A stretch of 17,394 nt of DNA, taken from the NCBI GenBank assembly GCA_025765615.1, contig JAIVFJ010000640.1, positions 1-17,394 on the forward strand, read 5' to 3'. A program made the position numbers and the translations under genes. This DNA is from Zopfochytrium polystomum (Eukaryota; Chytridiomycota; Chytridiomycetes; Chytridiales; Chytridiaceae). Below, one piece after another: positions 1-9,442 of this stretch (positions are counted from its first letter, which is position 1; the number at the start of each line of letters is the position of its first letter). The notes below the pieces were generated by a model, which was given only the letters and a program-made list of their open reading frames with translations, had not been told where the DNA came from and did not search any database.

Positions 1-47
1 CCATCCCCCTTTTATACCTCTTGAGAGTGTTCCTTGTCAAGACTCAA

Positions 48-240
48 AGAAAGTTCCAGAAAGAGCAATTAGTAATACAATGATACCAATGATACCAATG
101 ACAACAAGTCAGGAAAGCAAAGAAGGTTCCAGAAGGTTCCAGAAGGTTCCATGAAGGAATGTTCTAGAATGTTCCAGAAGTTTGTTCCAGAAGGTTCCAT
201 GAAGGAATGCTCTAGAAGGTTCCAGAGGTTTCCAGAGGGT
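48..240. repeat. Tandem GAA/TTC array resembling heat-shock elements
   Basis: From 121 to 150 the 10-bp unit AGAAGGTTCC occurs three times in a row, which is a perfect alternation of the 5-bp blocks nGAAn and nTTCn. The same alternation appears at 48-62 and, less regularly, up to 236. A longer period is also present: 139-178 and 187-226 are about 38/40 identical at a 48-bp spacing. Alternating inverted nGAAn blocks are the known binding consensus of heat-shock transcription factor. The array could be a regulatory cluster for a gene left of the window, or a minisatellite that matches by chance. No gene starts close by on the right. Just before it, 78-101 carries a short repeat of ATGATACCA. 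Confidence 0.6.
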
Positions 241-299
241 GATTCATAACAATTCCCATCTTCTTTGAGGCAATGCGAGTCTCCTTAGAGATCTTGTCC

Positions 300-542
300 T
301 CAGCTTTGGCACTGTAGGGGGCCCAAAACCAGCGACCATAAGCCCACATCCACTGCTGAAATGTTCAAGTCCTGTTGCTCTGCAGTGGGAATCAACTCAG
401 GGTGCAGCCTCTCCAGCCTGTCCTTAACCCCTGAACACTCCAAAACATGCCCCCTAGTGCATTTCTCTGCGCAGTCAGCCCTTGCACACGGTCGGTGGAA
501 TGCTACCATCCCAGCCCTCCACATCAACATGTGTCGAGCCAC
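300..542 (-). mobile_element. Possible remnant of a LINE reverse transcriptase C-terminal tail
   Basis: This 80-codon open frame contains a Cys/His cluster, C-x3-C-x3-H-x3-C, in the peptide DCAEKCTRGHVLECSGVKDR, followed by a leucine- and proline-containing tail. The arrangement resembles the zinc knuckle ('H..EC.GV') that ends the reverse transcriptases of many fungal non-LTR retrotransposons. No RT catalytic motif (Y/F-x-D-D) was found upstream on the minus strand. The element, if real, would be a 5'-truncated, decayed copy whose 3' end points at the tandem array at 121-240. A chance ORF is the main alternative. Confidence 0.25.
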
Positions 543-2640
543 TTCCTGTTACATAACCCTAACCTGGCCAAAACCTTCCGATTTTTAAAAGACGTGTCGC
601 ACTCGCTGCACATATACAGTTTCTATTTTACGCAACGGGTCGAACTACGCGGGCAAAGCTGCTCCCGCGGGCGTCCTTCTCCTTGGGCAACGACTTCTGG
701 GCCGCCGCTGCCCAAACCTTGATGGAAGGTAGGGGCCTAGCCACCTTGGCCCACGCCAAAGCCCCCTGAAAATCGAGCCTGGTATTGTCCGATAGCCCGT
801 CGCTTCCAGTTGGGAACCGACCTCCCGTCGGCCCCTGGTCAATTAAGAACATAGGAGTATCTGCCGGACGCAGCGGGTTTCCATGGTCCGCGGTATCTGT
901 CCCCAGCTTCCTCTTGGTTTACTCCGTTCAAGATAGGTATAGTTGCGGTCGAGTGGTCAAAGTAGAAGTGGTTTGCGACACTGCACACCGAAGGACCAAG
1001 CATGCGCAGGTGGCGCACAAGAAGCTGTGCATGCCGCTCCCACTGATGAATTGTGTTTGGCAGGGATCGCCGCTACGCCTGCCGAAAGGCAGAGTTGCCG
1101 CCGCGGACGGCGCAGTCGGCGAAGCGAACAAGTGGGAACACAAGGTCGCTTGCAGACTTGACCAGCTCCCAGCCGAACTGGAAAGGTTGCGCTGTTCGAC
1201 CACGCGCTTTTCTTTGCAACATGGCGGGGCTTTTGCTGTTGCGTAGAATTTGTCAAAGCGATCGCGCAATATGGTGGAGCTGTGAAAGTCGCCATTGCAC
1301 ACTACGCAGCAGTAGGCTTTTGGAGTGAGCGGAAATGACGTTGTAGATTGCGCCGCTCGGAAACAGTCAGAGCTCAATATCTTGATCTGGCCCACAATAG
1401 GAGGATTCGCTTTCTTCGTCTCCTTTCCGGTAGGCAGCCATTGACGGGGCGGGCGGTTATTGTATTTCTAACTAATATGCGCAAAGGCAGTTGGAATGTG
1501 TGACGCACTGAAATCCTTGCCGCCCATAGCGCTGTCTATATCCGGGAAAATGCCTTTCACTTCCACGACTCAGACCGAGGGGCGGACACCCGTCAGTTTG
1601 AGGTAGATCCACAGCAGCAAGTGAGGGCGATATTGGCGTTCGTTTCGTCAATGTGTGAGAGGAGATGGAAGACAACCATCCGGTCTGCCGATATCCATAA
1701 CGTACACCTTCCTCATCATCATCCTCGGTCAGGGCGGCAAGCTGCGCGCTTCCCCTTTTCTCCGTTTGCTGTTGAACAAAATTCAAACCCCGCTCTAAGC
1801 AGCGTGCTTTCGCGCCGTCCTCCCGCGCTCACTGGCCTCTGATCAGCCCAGTCCGCAAGTCCGCTTCTATCAAAAAGGTTACTGCAATAAATGAATTTGA
1901 GTAAGATATCTTCCCACTTCGCGCGCAATCCGTCATCCGGCAATGTGGACCTCTTTGCAGGATCTAATTCCTCAATGGATACATTGGAATGTGATGTATT
2001 ATTCTGTGTCGCGCCAGTTCGAATTGATGATCTCAAGTATTTGCACGTGGATTTTCGTGTTGCGGACAAATTTGACGAAATAGGGAGGTTTCGAGGTGGA
2101 AGGTGTCTGTGGCCGGTACTGAACGTTTTCAATATCAGGGCTTTGACGGCTTGGACACAAAAGCGCTGCAATTTGTCTCTTTTTCTCGTTGGCGAAAATG
2201 GGAAGGCTGGGGCTGCCAATTTCACAGCGCAATAATTGGATGTTCGCGACACATCGCAAAACTCCTTAATGTGGTGGCTCCCTTCGATAGCGTCGCGCGT
2301 GCACCCTCCTCCTCGTCCCCCACACAATTAGAAGAACCAGCTGGTGTTGAGCTGATGGTCGCCGCCTCTTTCTACCCTTCCATTTGCGGTTTGTGCCGGT
2401 GGTCGCTGTCTTCCAGTCCCTTGTTTCGGATGCCAGCCTGTGCGCGAACATATTTCGGCGGTTGCAGCCCTCTCGCTGTTCAGCAGCTGCTGGTGATAAC
2501 GTTAACCATCGGTGCTTTCCTGCTGATCAACCAAGGCTGCGCCAGATGGTCTGGCAGGAGTTCTGCAGGTTAACGTTTTCTCGTTCCGTTCATCATCGGA
2601 CAAGGAGCTTCGAGGAATCAAATTTTTCCACGCTCCGCTT
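543..2640. other. Gene-poor region, no supported gene
   Basis: Several overlapping open frames lie on both strands, none with a recognisable family. On the minus strand, 928-1395 has a cysteine-rich stretch (CCVVCNGDFHSSTIL, then CC) that lacks the second histidine of a C2H2 finger. Also on the minus strand, 1472-2327 has charged, protein-like stretches in two frames (KWEDILL near 1900 and an acidic EDDDEE run near 1720) that might be exons of one broken gene. I could not join them with splice sites. Confidence 0.4.
1891..2235 (+). CDS. Weak hypothetical protein ORF
   Basis: This is a 114-codon ORF with an ATG start and mixed, not strongly biased, codon use. Its product has no signal peptide, membrane segment or motif that I recognise. 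A minus-strand ORF overlaps its full length, so at most one of the two is real. It is listed only because it is the longest ATG-initiated plus-strand frame between 1300 and 2300 and is not low-complexity. It may be noise. Confidence 0.15.
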   Translation: MNLSKISSHFARNPSSGNVDLFAGSNSSMDTLECDVLFCVAPVRIDDLKYLHVDFRVADKFDEIGRFRGGRCLWPVLNVFNIRALTAWTQKRCNLSLFLVGENGKAGAANFTAQ

Positions 2641-2835
2641 CCAATTCTTCTTTCTTTCTTTCTTTCGTTCAATTTTCTCCTTTCTTTCTTTCTTTCTTTC
2701 TTCTTTTTCCTTATCTTCTTTCTTTTTTTTCTTTCTTTTCTTTTCTTTTCCTTCTTTCTTTCTTCTTTCTTTCTTCTTTCTTTCTTCTTTCTTTCTTCGT
2801 GTCTTTTCTTTCTTTCTTCGTATCTCCTTCGTTCT
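2641..2835. repeat. (CTTT)n-like polypyrimidine microsatellite
   Basis: About 190 bp of nearly pure pyrimidine on the plus strand, built from CTTT units with interspersed CTT and T runs. It lies about 270 bp before the EF-3 start codon. The frames through it give only phenylalanine/serine-rich (+) or lysine/glutamate-rich (-) low-complexity peptides, which are not evidence of coding. A tract of this kind can exclude nucleosomes or form triplex DNA, and it may sit in the promoter of the gene downstream. Confidence 0.85.
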
Positions 2836-3101
2836 CCACCTTTTTTCCTCCCCACCCCAACAACAACACACCACTTCGCCTCGCCTGATCGTCCCGAGGT
2901 CGGCCAGCCTGATCGTAGCGAACTAAACTTCCTTCACCCTCGCCCCGCTTGGACGCGCATACCCTTCCGTGCACACGGATCTCACCTCAAAAAAAAAGTC
3001 GTTTCTAAACCGCCAAAGGTATTTTTTTGGGCTCTTCCAGATCAGCCGCAACTGTGGTTCCAGCGTCTTCTGACCAAAGCGGGCAGAATTCAAGTTTCAT
3101 T
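2836..3101 (+). promoter_or_regulatory. Probable EF-3 promoter and 5' UTR
   Basis: This 266-bp stretch runs from the pyrimidine tract to the EF-3 start. It contains an A run (near 2989-2997) and a T run (near 3020-3027) but no clear TATA box. The sequence before the chosen ATG, ATT-ATG-T, is acceptable for a fungal start. The EF-3 frame is open upstream to 3027, but that extension does not resemble the family. No transcription start can be fixed from sequence alone. Confidence 0.4.
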
Positions 3102-6100
3102 ATGTCTACCAACGAGAAGAAGTTGCAGTTGGTCGCTGAGCTGCTGAAGACCCTTACCGCGAACTCCACCGCGGCAGCTGACCGCAAGAGCGCGGCGGAT
3201 GACCTCGCCGCTATTGTCAACGCCCACTCCAAGGGTCTTGTCTCTTACCACATTCTGGAAAAGCTAAAGAAGGCTGCGACGGACAAGAAGAGTGCGCAAA
3301 GCCGGGAGGGCGCAATGTACGCCTATGCTGCCATCGCCAAAACAATGAAGAGCGACGAAGTTCCTCTTTTGCTCCAGGCGCTTCCCGTTGTTCTCACTGA
3401 GCAGGGTGAATTTCTGTCTTTTTCTTTCCTCGCCGTAAGGTTATTGCTGATCTCCGTTGACGGACAGGCGATAAGTCGGCTGTGGTCAAGCAAGCGGCCG
3501 ATGCCGCTGCGCAAGCACTACTCAAATACGCCACTCGAATCGCCAATGAATCCATGATCACTGCTCAGCCGTACCTCATCAAGTACCTACCCGCCATTCT
3601 CAGCGCTGCGGGTGAGAAGAAGTGCTCGAAAGATGTCAAGAACTTGGCCTCTGCGACAGTGAAGGTAGTCTCTACAAAGATCACTCCCAATGCGATTCGC
3701 GACATCCTCCCAGCCCTCATCAAGGGACAAGACAGCTTCGAGTCGAAGGGCGCTACACGAGTCGCATCCTTGACTGCTATTGCCTCGTTCGGAAAATGGG
3801 CCCAGAACAGCTTGGCGCCGCACTTCCCGAAATCGTTCCCGAAATTTCGAAGTCCATCATCGATACCGACCCCGCCGTTTCAAAGGCGGCGGAGCAAGCT
3901 CTGTCAGCAGCGTGTGACGTTATTGGAAATCGCGATCTGGAGCACATGACCGGCCCCATTTGCGCTCAATCACACACCCTGAAGAAACCAAGGAGATCAT
4001 GCACAAGCTGGCTGGTGTCACTTTTGTTCAGTCCGTCGAGTCGCCTGCCCTCGCAATGATAACACCACTCCTCATCCGCGGTCTCCAATCCGCGTGACAG
4101 CGACGATGCGCCAGTCTGCAGTCATTATCGACAACGTGTCTCGTTGTCAATGACCCTATCGACGCTGCTCCGTTCATGGGGCTCTTGCTCCCTGCCCTTG
4201 CAAAGGCTTGCGAAGTTATTGCAGACCCGGAGGCTCGTGGTGTCGCATTGAAAACCCAAGCAGCCATGGAGAAGCTGAACGTACTCGTCGAGAAGGAAAA
4301 GGCTCGTCAGAAGTATGTCGACCTTGATCTTGTCATTGAGGCCATCAAGCAGAAGATCGCGGTTCATGACGGCCACGATATGGATGTTTGGTTCCGCCAT
4401 GTTGGACAGCTGTGCTGCTCATTGATGACTCTCAGGAAGTTTGATGAAGAAAGCTGGAAGGAAGTGGAGAAGTTCTTGCTTGTCGTGGACCACAAAGCTA
4501 CCCACTCTATCGAGTCTCTGCGCGTCGAGTGCGAAGCAATGGTCAAGCCGCTTCCTGCTGAGAACGAAGAAGAGACGATGACGAGGGCGAGGAGCTTTGC
4601 AACTGCACTTTCACTCTTGCGTACGGTACCAAGATCTTGCTCCACAACACTCACATGCGACTGAAACGCGGAGCCAAGTATGGTTTGCTTGGCGGTAATG
4701 ATTCAGGCAAGACTACTCTCATGCGGTCAATCGCCAACGGCTCGGTTGAGGGCTTCCCTGACGCTTCAGAGGTCCGGACAGTGTTCGTCGAGGCCGACAT
4801 CCTTGGAGAGCTCTCTCACTTGTCCTGTGTGGACTACATTCTCAACGACCCTCGTCTCGCTGGTGTCAAACGCGAGGACATTCTGAGTGTCCTGGCCACT
4901 GTCGGTTTCACGAAACTGGAAAAGCCAAGCCCAACCACGCTGTGTCGACCCTTTCTGGTGGGTGGCGTATGAAACTTGCACTTGCTCGTGCTATGCTTCA
5001 CGTGCCGATATTCTCTTGCTCGACGAACCCACCAACCATCTCGACGTGCTTAACGTGAAGTGGGTCATCAATTACATCAACTCTCTCAAGAATGTCACTT
5101 GCATTATGGTGTCGCACGACCGAAACTTTTGAACTCTTGCTGCACCAACATCTTGCAAATTGATCGCCTTAAACTGAACCCTTTCAAGGGCAACCTTGAT
5201 GCGTTTATTGCAAAGAACCCTGATGCCAAGGCGTACTTCTCCCTCAAGGAGTCGAAGCTCACCTTCAAGTTCCCTGAGCCTGGGCCAATTGAGGGCATTA
5301 AGTCACGGTCGAAGGCGCTGATGAAGATGTCTCACTGTGACTTCACGTACCCTGGAAACACCACTCCCACACTGTTCGATATTTCCATCCAAGTTTCAAT
5401 GGCGTCCCGTGTCGGTTGCGTCGGCGAGAACGGTGCAGGCAAATCCACAATGATCAAGGTGCTTACTGGAGAGGTGGTACCTCAAACTGGTGACGTATGG
5501 CGCCACCCCAACGCCCGTGTTGCGTATGTCGCTCAGCATGCGTTCCACCACATCGAGAACCACCTGGACAAAACGCCGAACGAGTACATCGCTGGCGGTA
5601 CGCGGACGGCTCGGACAAGGAGTCCCTCGTTAAGTCTCCATGATTTTGACCCCAGAGGAGAAGAAGCTTCAAGGCACTGCACAGCAGATTTCCTGGAAGG
5701 CTTCAGACGGCAAGCTCGTGACTGCCAAAAAGCAAGTCAACCAACTGACGGGCCTGCGTCGTACTACCAAAAATGACTTTGAGTACGAGGTCATCTTCCA
5801 GGGCGAGTCCCGCTCCGTCGAGGGTATCTACCTGGACACTCGCACGCTCCAGAAGATGGGTTGGGAAAAGGAAGTGAAAGCCATCGACACTCGCCTGGCC
5901 CAGGCCGCTGGCATGTACGTGCGGACTCTTTCTTCAGCGATGGTCGAGCAGCACCTTGGAGATGTCGGGCTTGAAGCTGAGTTTGCTACCCACTACCGCA
6001 TGTCTGCTCTCTCTGGTGGTCAGAAAGTAAAGGTTGTCATGGCGGCCGCTCTCTGGAACCAGCCCCACATCCTCATTCTTGACGAACCCACGAACTACCT

Positions 6101-6478
6101 CGACCGCGAGGCTCTCGGTGCGCTCGCCAAAGCTATCGAAGAGTTTGGCGAGGAGGTGTTGTCATTATTTCGCACAACAGCGAGTTCGTCTCGCAGATTT
6201 GCAAGGAAGAATGGCATGGACATGGCATGGACGCTGGTCACCTCACCACCAAGGGCGAGAGCGGTTGGATGGACCGTGTTGGCGACAAGCTCGAGGAGCA
6301 GGAAGCAATCACTGTCATGGTTGATGCTTTCGGAAACAAGGAAGCTGTTAAGCAGAAGAAGAAGATGTCGAAGCGTGAGGAGAAGCTCTACGCGAAGAAG
6401 TTGAAGGAGAAAATTGATGCTGGTCTTGACTTGGACGACGACGAGTACGAGTTTGCAACGGAGCACAACCTCTTTTGA
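3102..6478 (+). CDS. Translation elongation factor 3 (ribosome-bound ABC-F ATPase), one intron, frame-broken
   Basis: EF-3 is a cytosolic ATPase that helps release deacylated tRNA from the ribosomal E site during fungal translation. The start at 3102 gives [15 protein letters not shown], followed by HEAT-like helices to about 4250 and a helical bundle to about 4560. ABC1 (about 4590-5270) has Walker [10 protein letters not shown], signature [12 protein letters not shown], Walker [14 protein letters not shown] and switch SHDRNF. ABC2 (about 5320-6220) has GENGAGKS, a chromodomain-like insert near 5690-5900, [21 protein letters not shown] and ISHNSEF. The tail is Lys-rich ([12 protein letters not shown]) and then acidic, as in the family. 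About 1,100 codons compare with 1,044 in yeast. The intron at 3406-3467 is well supported. The frame changes near 3793, 3966, 4094, 4145, 4574, 4922, 5005, 5128, 5590, 5637 and 6152, and conserved sequence resumes each time. Ten fit one missing base; the one at 4145 fits one extra or two missing. I read this as sequencing error in an intact gene; a young pseudogene is less likely. Confidence 0.95.
3406..3467 (+). other. EF-3 intron 1 (62 bp, phase 1)
   Basis: The intron starts GTGAAT and ends GGACAG, with a CTGAT branch-like site about 20 bases before the acceptor. Removing it joins ACTGAGCAGG to GCGATAAGTC and gives the continuous peptide [19 protein letters not shown], which matches the EF-3 HEAT region. 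Reading through gives a peptide that departs from the family. Confidence 0.9.
6211..6232 (+). repeat. Exact 11-bp tandem duplication near the EF-3 C-terminus
   Basis: ATGGCATGGAC occurs twice in immediate succession just after ABC2, at [14 protein letters not shown]. Other EF-3 proteins have fewer residues between the conserved Trp and the following Gly-x-hydrophobic strand. The frame is open through both copies, so the duplication adds residues. Because 11 is not a multiple of three, a second indel nearby must have balanced it, or the duplication is a sequence artefact. Confidence 0.8.
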
Positions 6479-6636
6479 TTCGACTGTTAATGCTTTGTTT
6501 GCGTTGACTCCCTATTCCCCTCTCATTCGGTCCCTCTTGTCATCATTCATTTGTTTTTGTTACTGTCTGTTGCTGTTTATTTCTGGTTACCGTACTCATG
6601 GACGGAGACGAGTTCTCCTGGTTGTGTGCTTTTCTT

Positions 6637-6642
6637 AATAAA
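6637..6642 (+). terminator. Poly(A) signal of EF-3
   Basis: A canonical AATAAA lies 159 bp after the EF-3 stop codon, within a T-rich 3' UTR (6479-6636). The position is suitable for cleavage about 10-30 bp downstream. Confidence 0.7.
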
Positions 6643-7833
6643 GATTGTCTGAGAAGCAGTATTCGACGTTCCGAACGTTTTCTGGAATCCCGGCGCGGGG
6701 TCCGCTGCTTTTGCTTTTGGTCTGCAAAAGGCTCCACAGGCTGTTCAGACTATTCAGTTCATGTGTTTGTTTGTAATCGACACAGCAGTCCCGAGCCATG
6801 CCCTGGTGCCCAATCGTCGCCGCTGTTTTGGCGAAGCGTAGGCTGTTTTGCCGCTTGCTTATACGTACATCAAGCCGGTCAGAGTACTCGCTGATTGGCG
6901 TCGAAAGGTTTGTTCTCGCAAAATGGGGAAGGCACGTTGGAATTACAACGCAAATCTCCTTAGCTCTCGATTGATGGGAGTCGTGGAAATTGCACCACAT
7001 TTCTTGCACCCCTCGACTTCCCGCTCGACGACAAGAATTGTGAGAAAAACACGGAATCGCGCTTCGAGAGGCGCAATCTCCGAACGGATGATAATTAGTT
7101 CAAAAAAAAAAAAAGGGAGAGAGAGATTGGCTGACACGGCGCTACACGAAGGCGATATCGCGTAGGCTCAAAAGTGTGCATCATCCCGTTAAAACAGCGT
7201 TTTTTTACGCAGAGTGCCATTGAATGGCGCGGTAATAAGTCTCACCTTGGAAGCGCTCTTCGGCGGGACCGAAAGGGATCGGTTTCATTGGCTAACTTTA
7301 AGCTGTTCACAAAGTGGGCGTGGACCGCAAGCACACACAACTCGTTAAACACCAAACTGGTTTTATACTTCATTTCGGAGGCGTTGGAACCCCGGTTATT
7401 TTGCTGCAGGTCGAGGCCGGTCTTGGTTCGTATGAGGACGGCGACGTCGGCGGTGGAGAGAGATGGGAAGGATGAGACTTTGGAGACACGCAAAGGCATC
7501 TGAGGGAAAATATGAAGATTTACCGCCGGAAGTGGTGAGTTGCTGATGTTTTAGCGCCGCATGTCGGCATGTCGTTCATGGCGGAGAGTGAACGGCGTCT
7601 GCTCACGACGTTGTGGGCTCCTGAAATGAACACGACGGAGGACGGAGCATATTCCAGGCCATCTCCACTCTGTGTCTGAGGCCTTCTTAGCGCAGATCAC
7701 TCTGACTATGAATAACCCTTGGCATTCTAGCACTCCCACAGGAAATTGATTAGAGGCATTCTTAGAGTCAACGTTCATTTCATGGTGCTCGGCCTCACCC
7801 ACGCACAAGTCCATCGAAGGAAAGTTGGGGTGA
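6643..7833. other. Intergenic region between two convergent genes
   Basis: Nearly 1.2 kb between the EF-3 3' end and the stop of the acyltransferase on the opposite strand. It contains an A run at 7103-7114 and short overlapping ORFs on both strands with no recognised motif. I see no RNA gene, repeat family or transposon end in it. Confidence 0.5.
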
Positions 7834-9253
7834 TTAAACGCCAAACAAGACAGAGTAAGAAAGTCTCGCAATCCACACCCAAACATAGTAGGCAGCAACG
7901 GCCGTGGCAGTGAGCGACAAGACATCCCAGATTTTCGGCGTGACTTTCACGACCGTCGGGGCCAGGTCCGCGCCCGCCTGCGCAGCAAAGCTCCCTTCCT
8001 GTGCGAATCGCTCCAGCATCGCCTCCTTCCGGGCGAACCGCTGTCGCGTCCACTGCACAAACTTGTCGTTTTGGTCGTTTCGGCCCCGGCGTGCGTCGAG
8101 TCGGCGAGGCGGGCACGTTGTCGACGCGGACGCGTTCAAAGTGCATGTGCACCCGCCGCGGGCCCTTCCCGTCGACAAACACCGACACGATCGGGTACCG
8201 GTCGAACGGATACCGCGCGCGGGGGCCCCGCCGCCCTCGTATGCGATGCACACGTCATACAGCACGTCAATGGTCCGGAGCGGCTGCGCGCCGCCGCCGC
8301 CACCGCCGCCGCCACGGCTTCCCCCTGCTTTGCCTCGAACGCCGGCGACGATCTTCTCGTCGAGGTTCCGCCCCAGCGCGAGCACCTCGAGGCAGCGGCG
8401 CAGGCCGGTTGTTTTCGGGTAGAGGACGTGTTTCGGGTTTGGCGCTGCCGCGAGGGAGGGGGTCTTTGCTTTGTAGGCGAGGGAGACGGCGACGGTGTCG
8501 TCGGTGATGACGGTACCCTCAGGGAAGATGACCATCCATAGAGGGTGGTGGCTGAGGAGGGAGAGGGTGAGCGAACTGGTGAGGCGGGCGGCGTCGATGG
8601 TCCACTTTCGAGCGAGGAAGATGAATTCAAAGAATTGCATGCCCCAGCCTGTGGCGCGGATGTTGGGGCAATGGGAGAAGTCAACCTGCGATAAACAGAG
8701 CCAAGGGTAGCGTACCGACGACAGGAATCCACTTCAAGTCTTCTTTCAATATGATCTTGATGTCGCCGTGCGCCCCTTTTGACCATCTGCAAAGCGGCGT
8801 TAGCCTCAGTCGAGCAAAACTGCACAGGGCCTGGGTCTACCCAGACATCGACGGCACGAAACTAATACTCAACGCGACGATCCAGAGGTACGCCCAGTCG
8901 GTGTAAATTTGGTGGTTTGCCATGATGAGGGTGCGAGAAGTAGCGTCTAGCGATCTGTGGTCACCGGTGAGGACGATTTCGAGGGGGCAGAGGAGAGACA
9001 TGACGACCACGAGCACGACGCCGAAGAGGCGCTCGGTGACGCGGATGTACGATCGGTAGAGGGCGTGCGAGCCGAGAACATGGAGGAGAAGGAGGGACGG
9101 ATACTGGATGGTGTTGATTGCGATGCAGCCGCCGTCAAGAACCAACGTGAGGATAGCCGCGCGTAGGAGCACGAGGGGCGATGTCCACGAGATGGAAGTC
9201 CGCTTGGGCTTGCTGCTGCTGCTGCCAGGGCGCCCCGGCTCGGACGACGCCAT
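7834..9253 (-). CDS. AGPAT/LPLAT-family lysophospholipid acyltransferase, membrane protein, three exons
   Basis: It probably transfers an acyl chain to a lysophospholipid or glycerolipid at the ER membrane. The model has exons 9253-8841, 8786-8716 and 8648-7834, about 432 codons, with phases that agree. Hydrophobic segments lie near residues 26-60 and 74-95. The acceptor motif is NHQIYTDW at 113-120, the family's variant of NHx4D, followed by KIILKEDLKWIPVVG, GWGMQFFEFIFLARKW and FPEGT at 203-207. The C-terminal part has VSVFVDGKGPRRVHMHF, WTRQRFARKEAMLERF and a last hydrophobic helix before the stop, which is typical of the fungal and LPGAT1-like branch. A glycine run (about 8280-8320) is inserted before the conserved YDVCIAYEG. 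The frame changes near 8215 (one base missing) and again near 8100-8125 (one extra or two missing), restoring the original frame. The substrate cannot be told from sequence. Confidence 0.88.
8649..8715 (-). other. Acyltransferase intron 2 (67 bp, phase 1)
   Basis: It begins GTACGC and ends CCACAG on the minus strand, with a TTGAC branch-like site. Removal joins WIPVVG to GWGMQFFEF exactly as expected for the family. Confidence 0.88.
8787..8840 (-). other. Acyltransferase intron 1 (54 bp, phase 2)
   Basis: The acceptor side is strong: GGCTAAC branch site, pyrimidine-rich stretch, then TTTGCAG. The donor is less certain. GTAGAC at 8840 keeps the frame and ends the exon at SFVPSMSG, but GTCTGG at 8846 also keeps it, so a few residues on either side could differ. 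Confidence 0.7.
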
Positions 9254-9442
9254 CCCAATCCGTAGAAGATGAAAATAGATAGTAAATAACTAACTGATTG
9301 ATTATTCATTATTATTATCATTATTATTATTATTATTTCTGTCTGTCTGTCTGTTTACTGTTGCATTTTGTGATTATTAATATTAATATATTGGCACTTT
9401 GTGTGCTTGTTGTGGCGCCCACAACCAACAACTAACAGCATC
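9254..9442. promoter_or_regulatory. Short divergent promoter with ATT and CTGT microsatellites
   Basis: Only 189 bp separate the start codons of the acyltransferase (-) and the TIR-like/TPR gene (+). It contains an (ATT)n-rich run at about 9300-9338, a (CTGT)n run at about 9339-9355 and a very AT-rich stretch near 9370-9390 that could serve as core promoter on either side. The two genes may share control, though their products suggest no common pathway. Confidence 0.6.

Noticed and set aside
928..1395. Possible zinc-finger protein on the minus strand
   Set aside because: The Cys pairs are present but the second His is missing, no neighbouring exon could be joined, and a plus-strand frame is equally open.
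2384..2974. Phe/Ser-rich (+) and Lys/Glu-rich (-) ORFs
   Set aside because: They are simple translations of the (CTTT)n tract with no non-repetitive conserved part.
3780..6160. Programmed ribosomal frameshifting in EF-3
   Set aside because: Eleven shifts in one gene, almost all of the missing-base type, with no shared slippery site, and the same pattern in four other genes. Sequence error explains all of them.
6943..7137. Minus-strand ORF starting with a Phe run in the intergenic gap
   Set aside because: It is driven by the A12 run at 7103-7114; no conserved motif.
7904..8541. Long plus-strand ORFs rich in Arg, Ala and Pro opposite the acyltransferase
   Set aside because: They are antisense shadows of a GC-rich coding exon; the minus strand has clear family motifs (FPEGT, VSVFVDGKGP).
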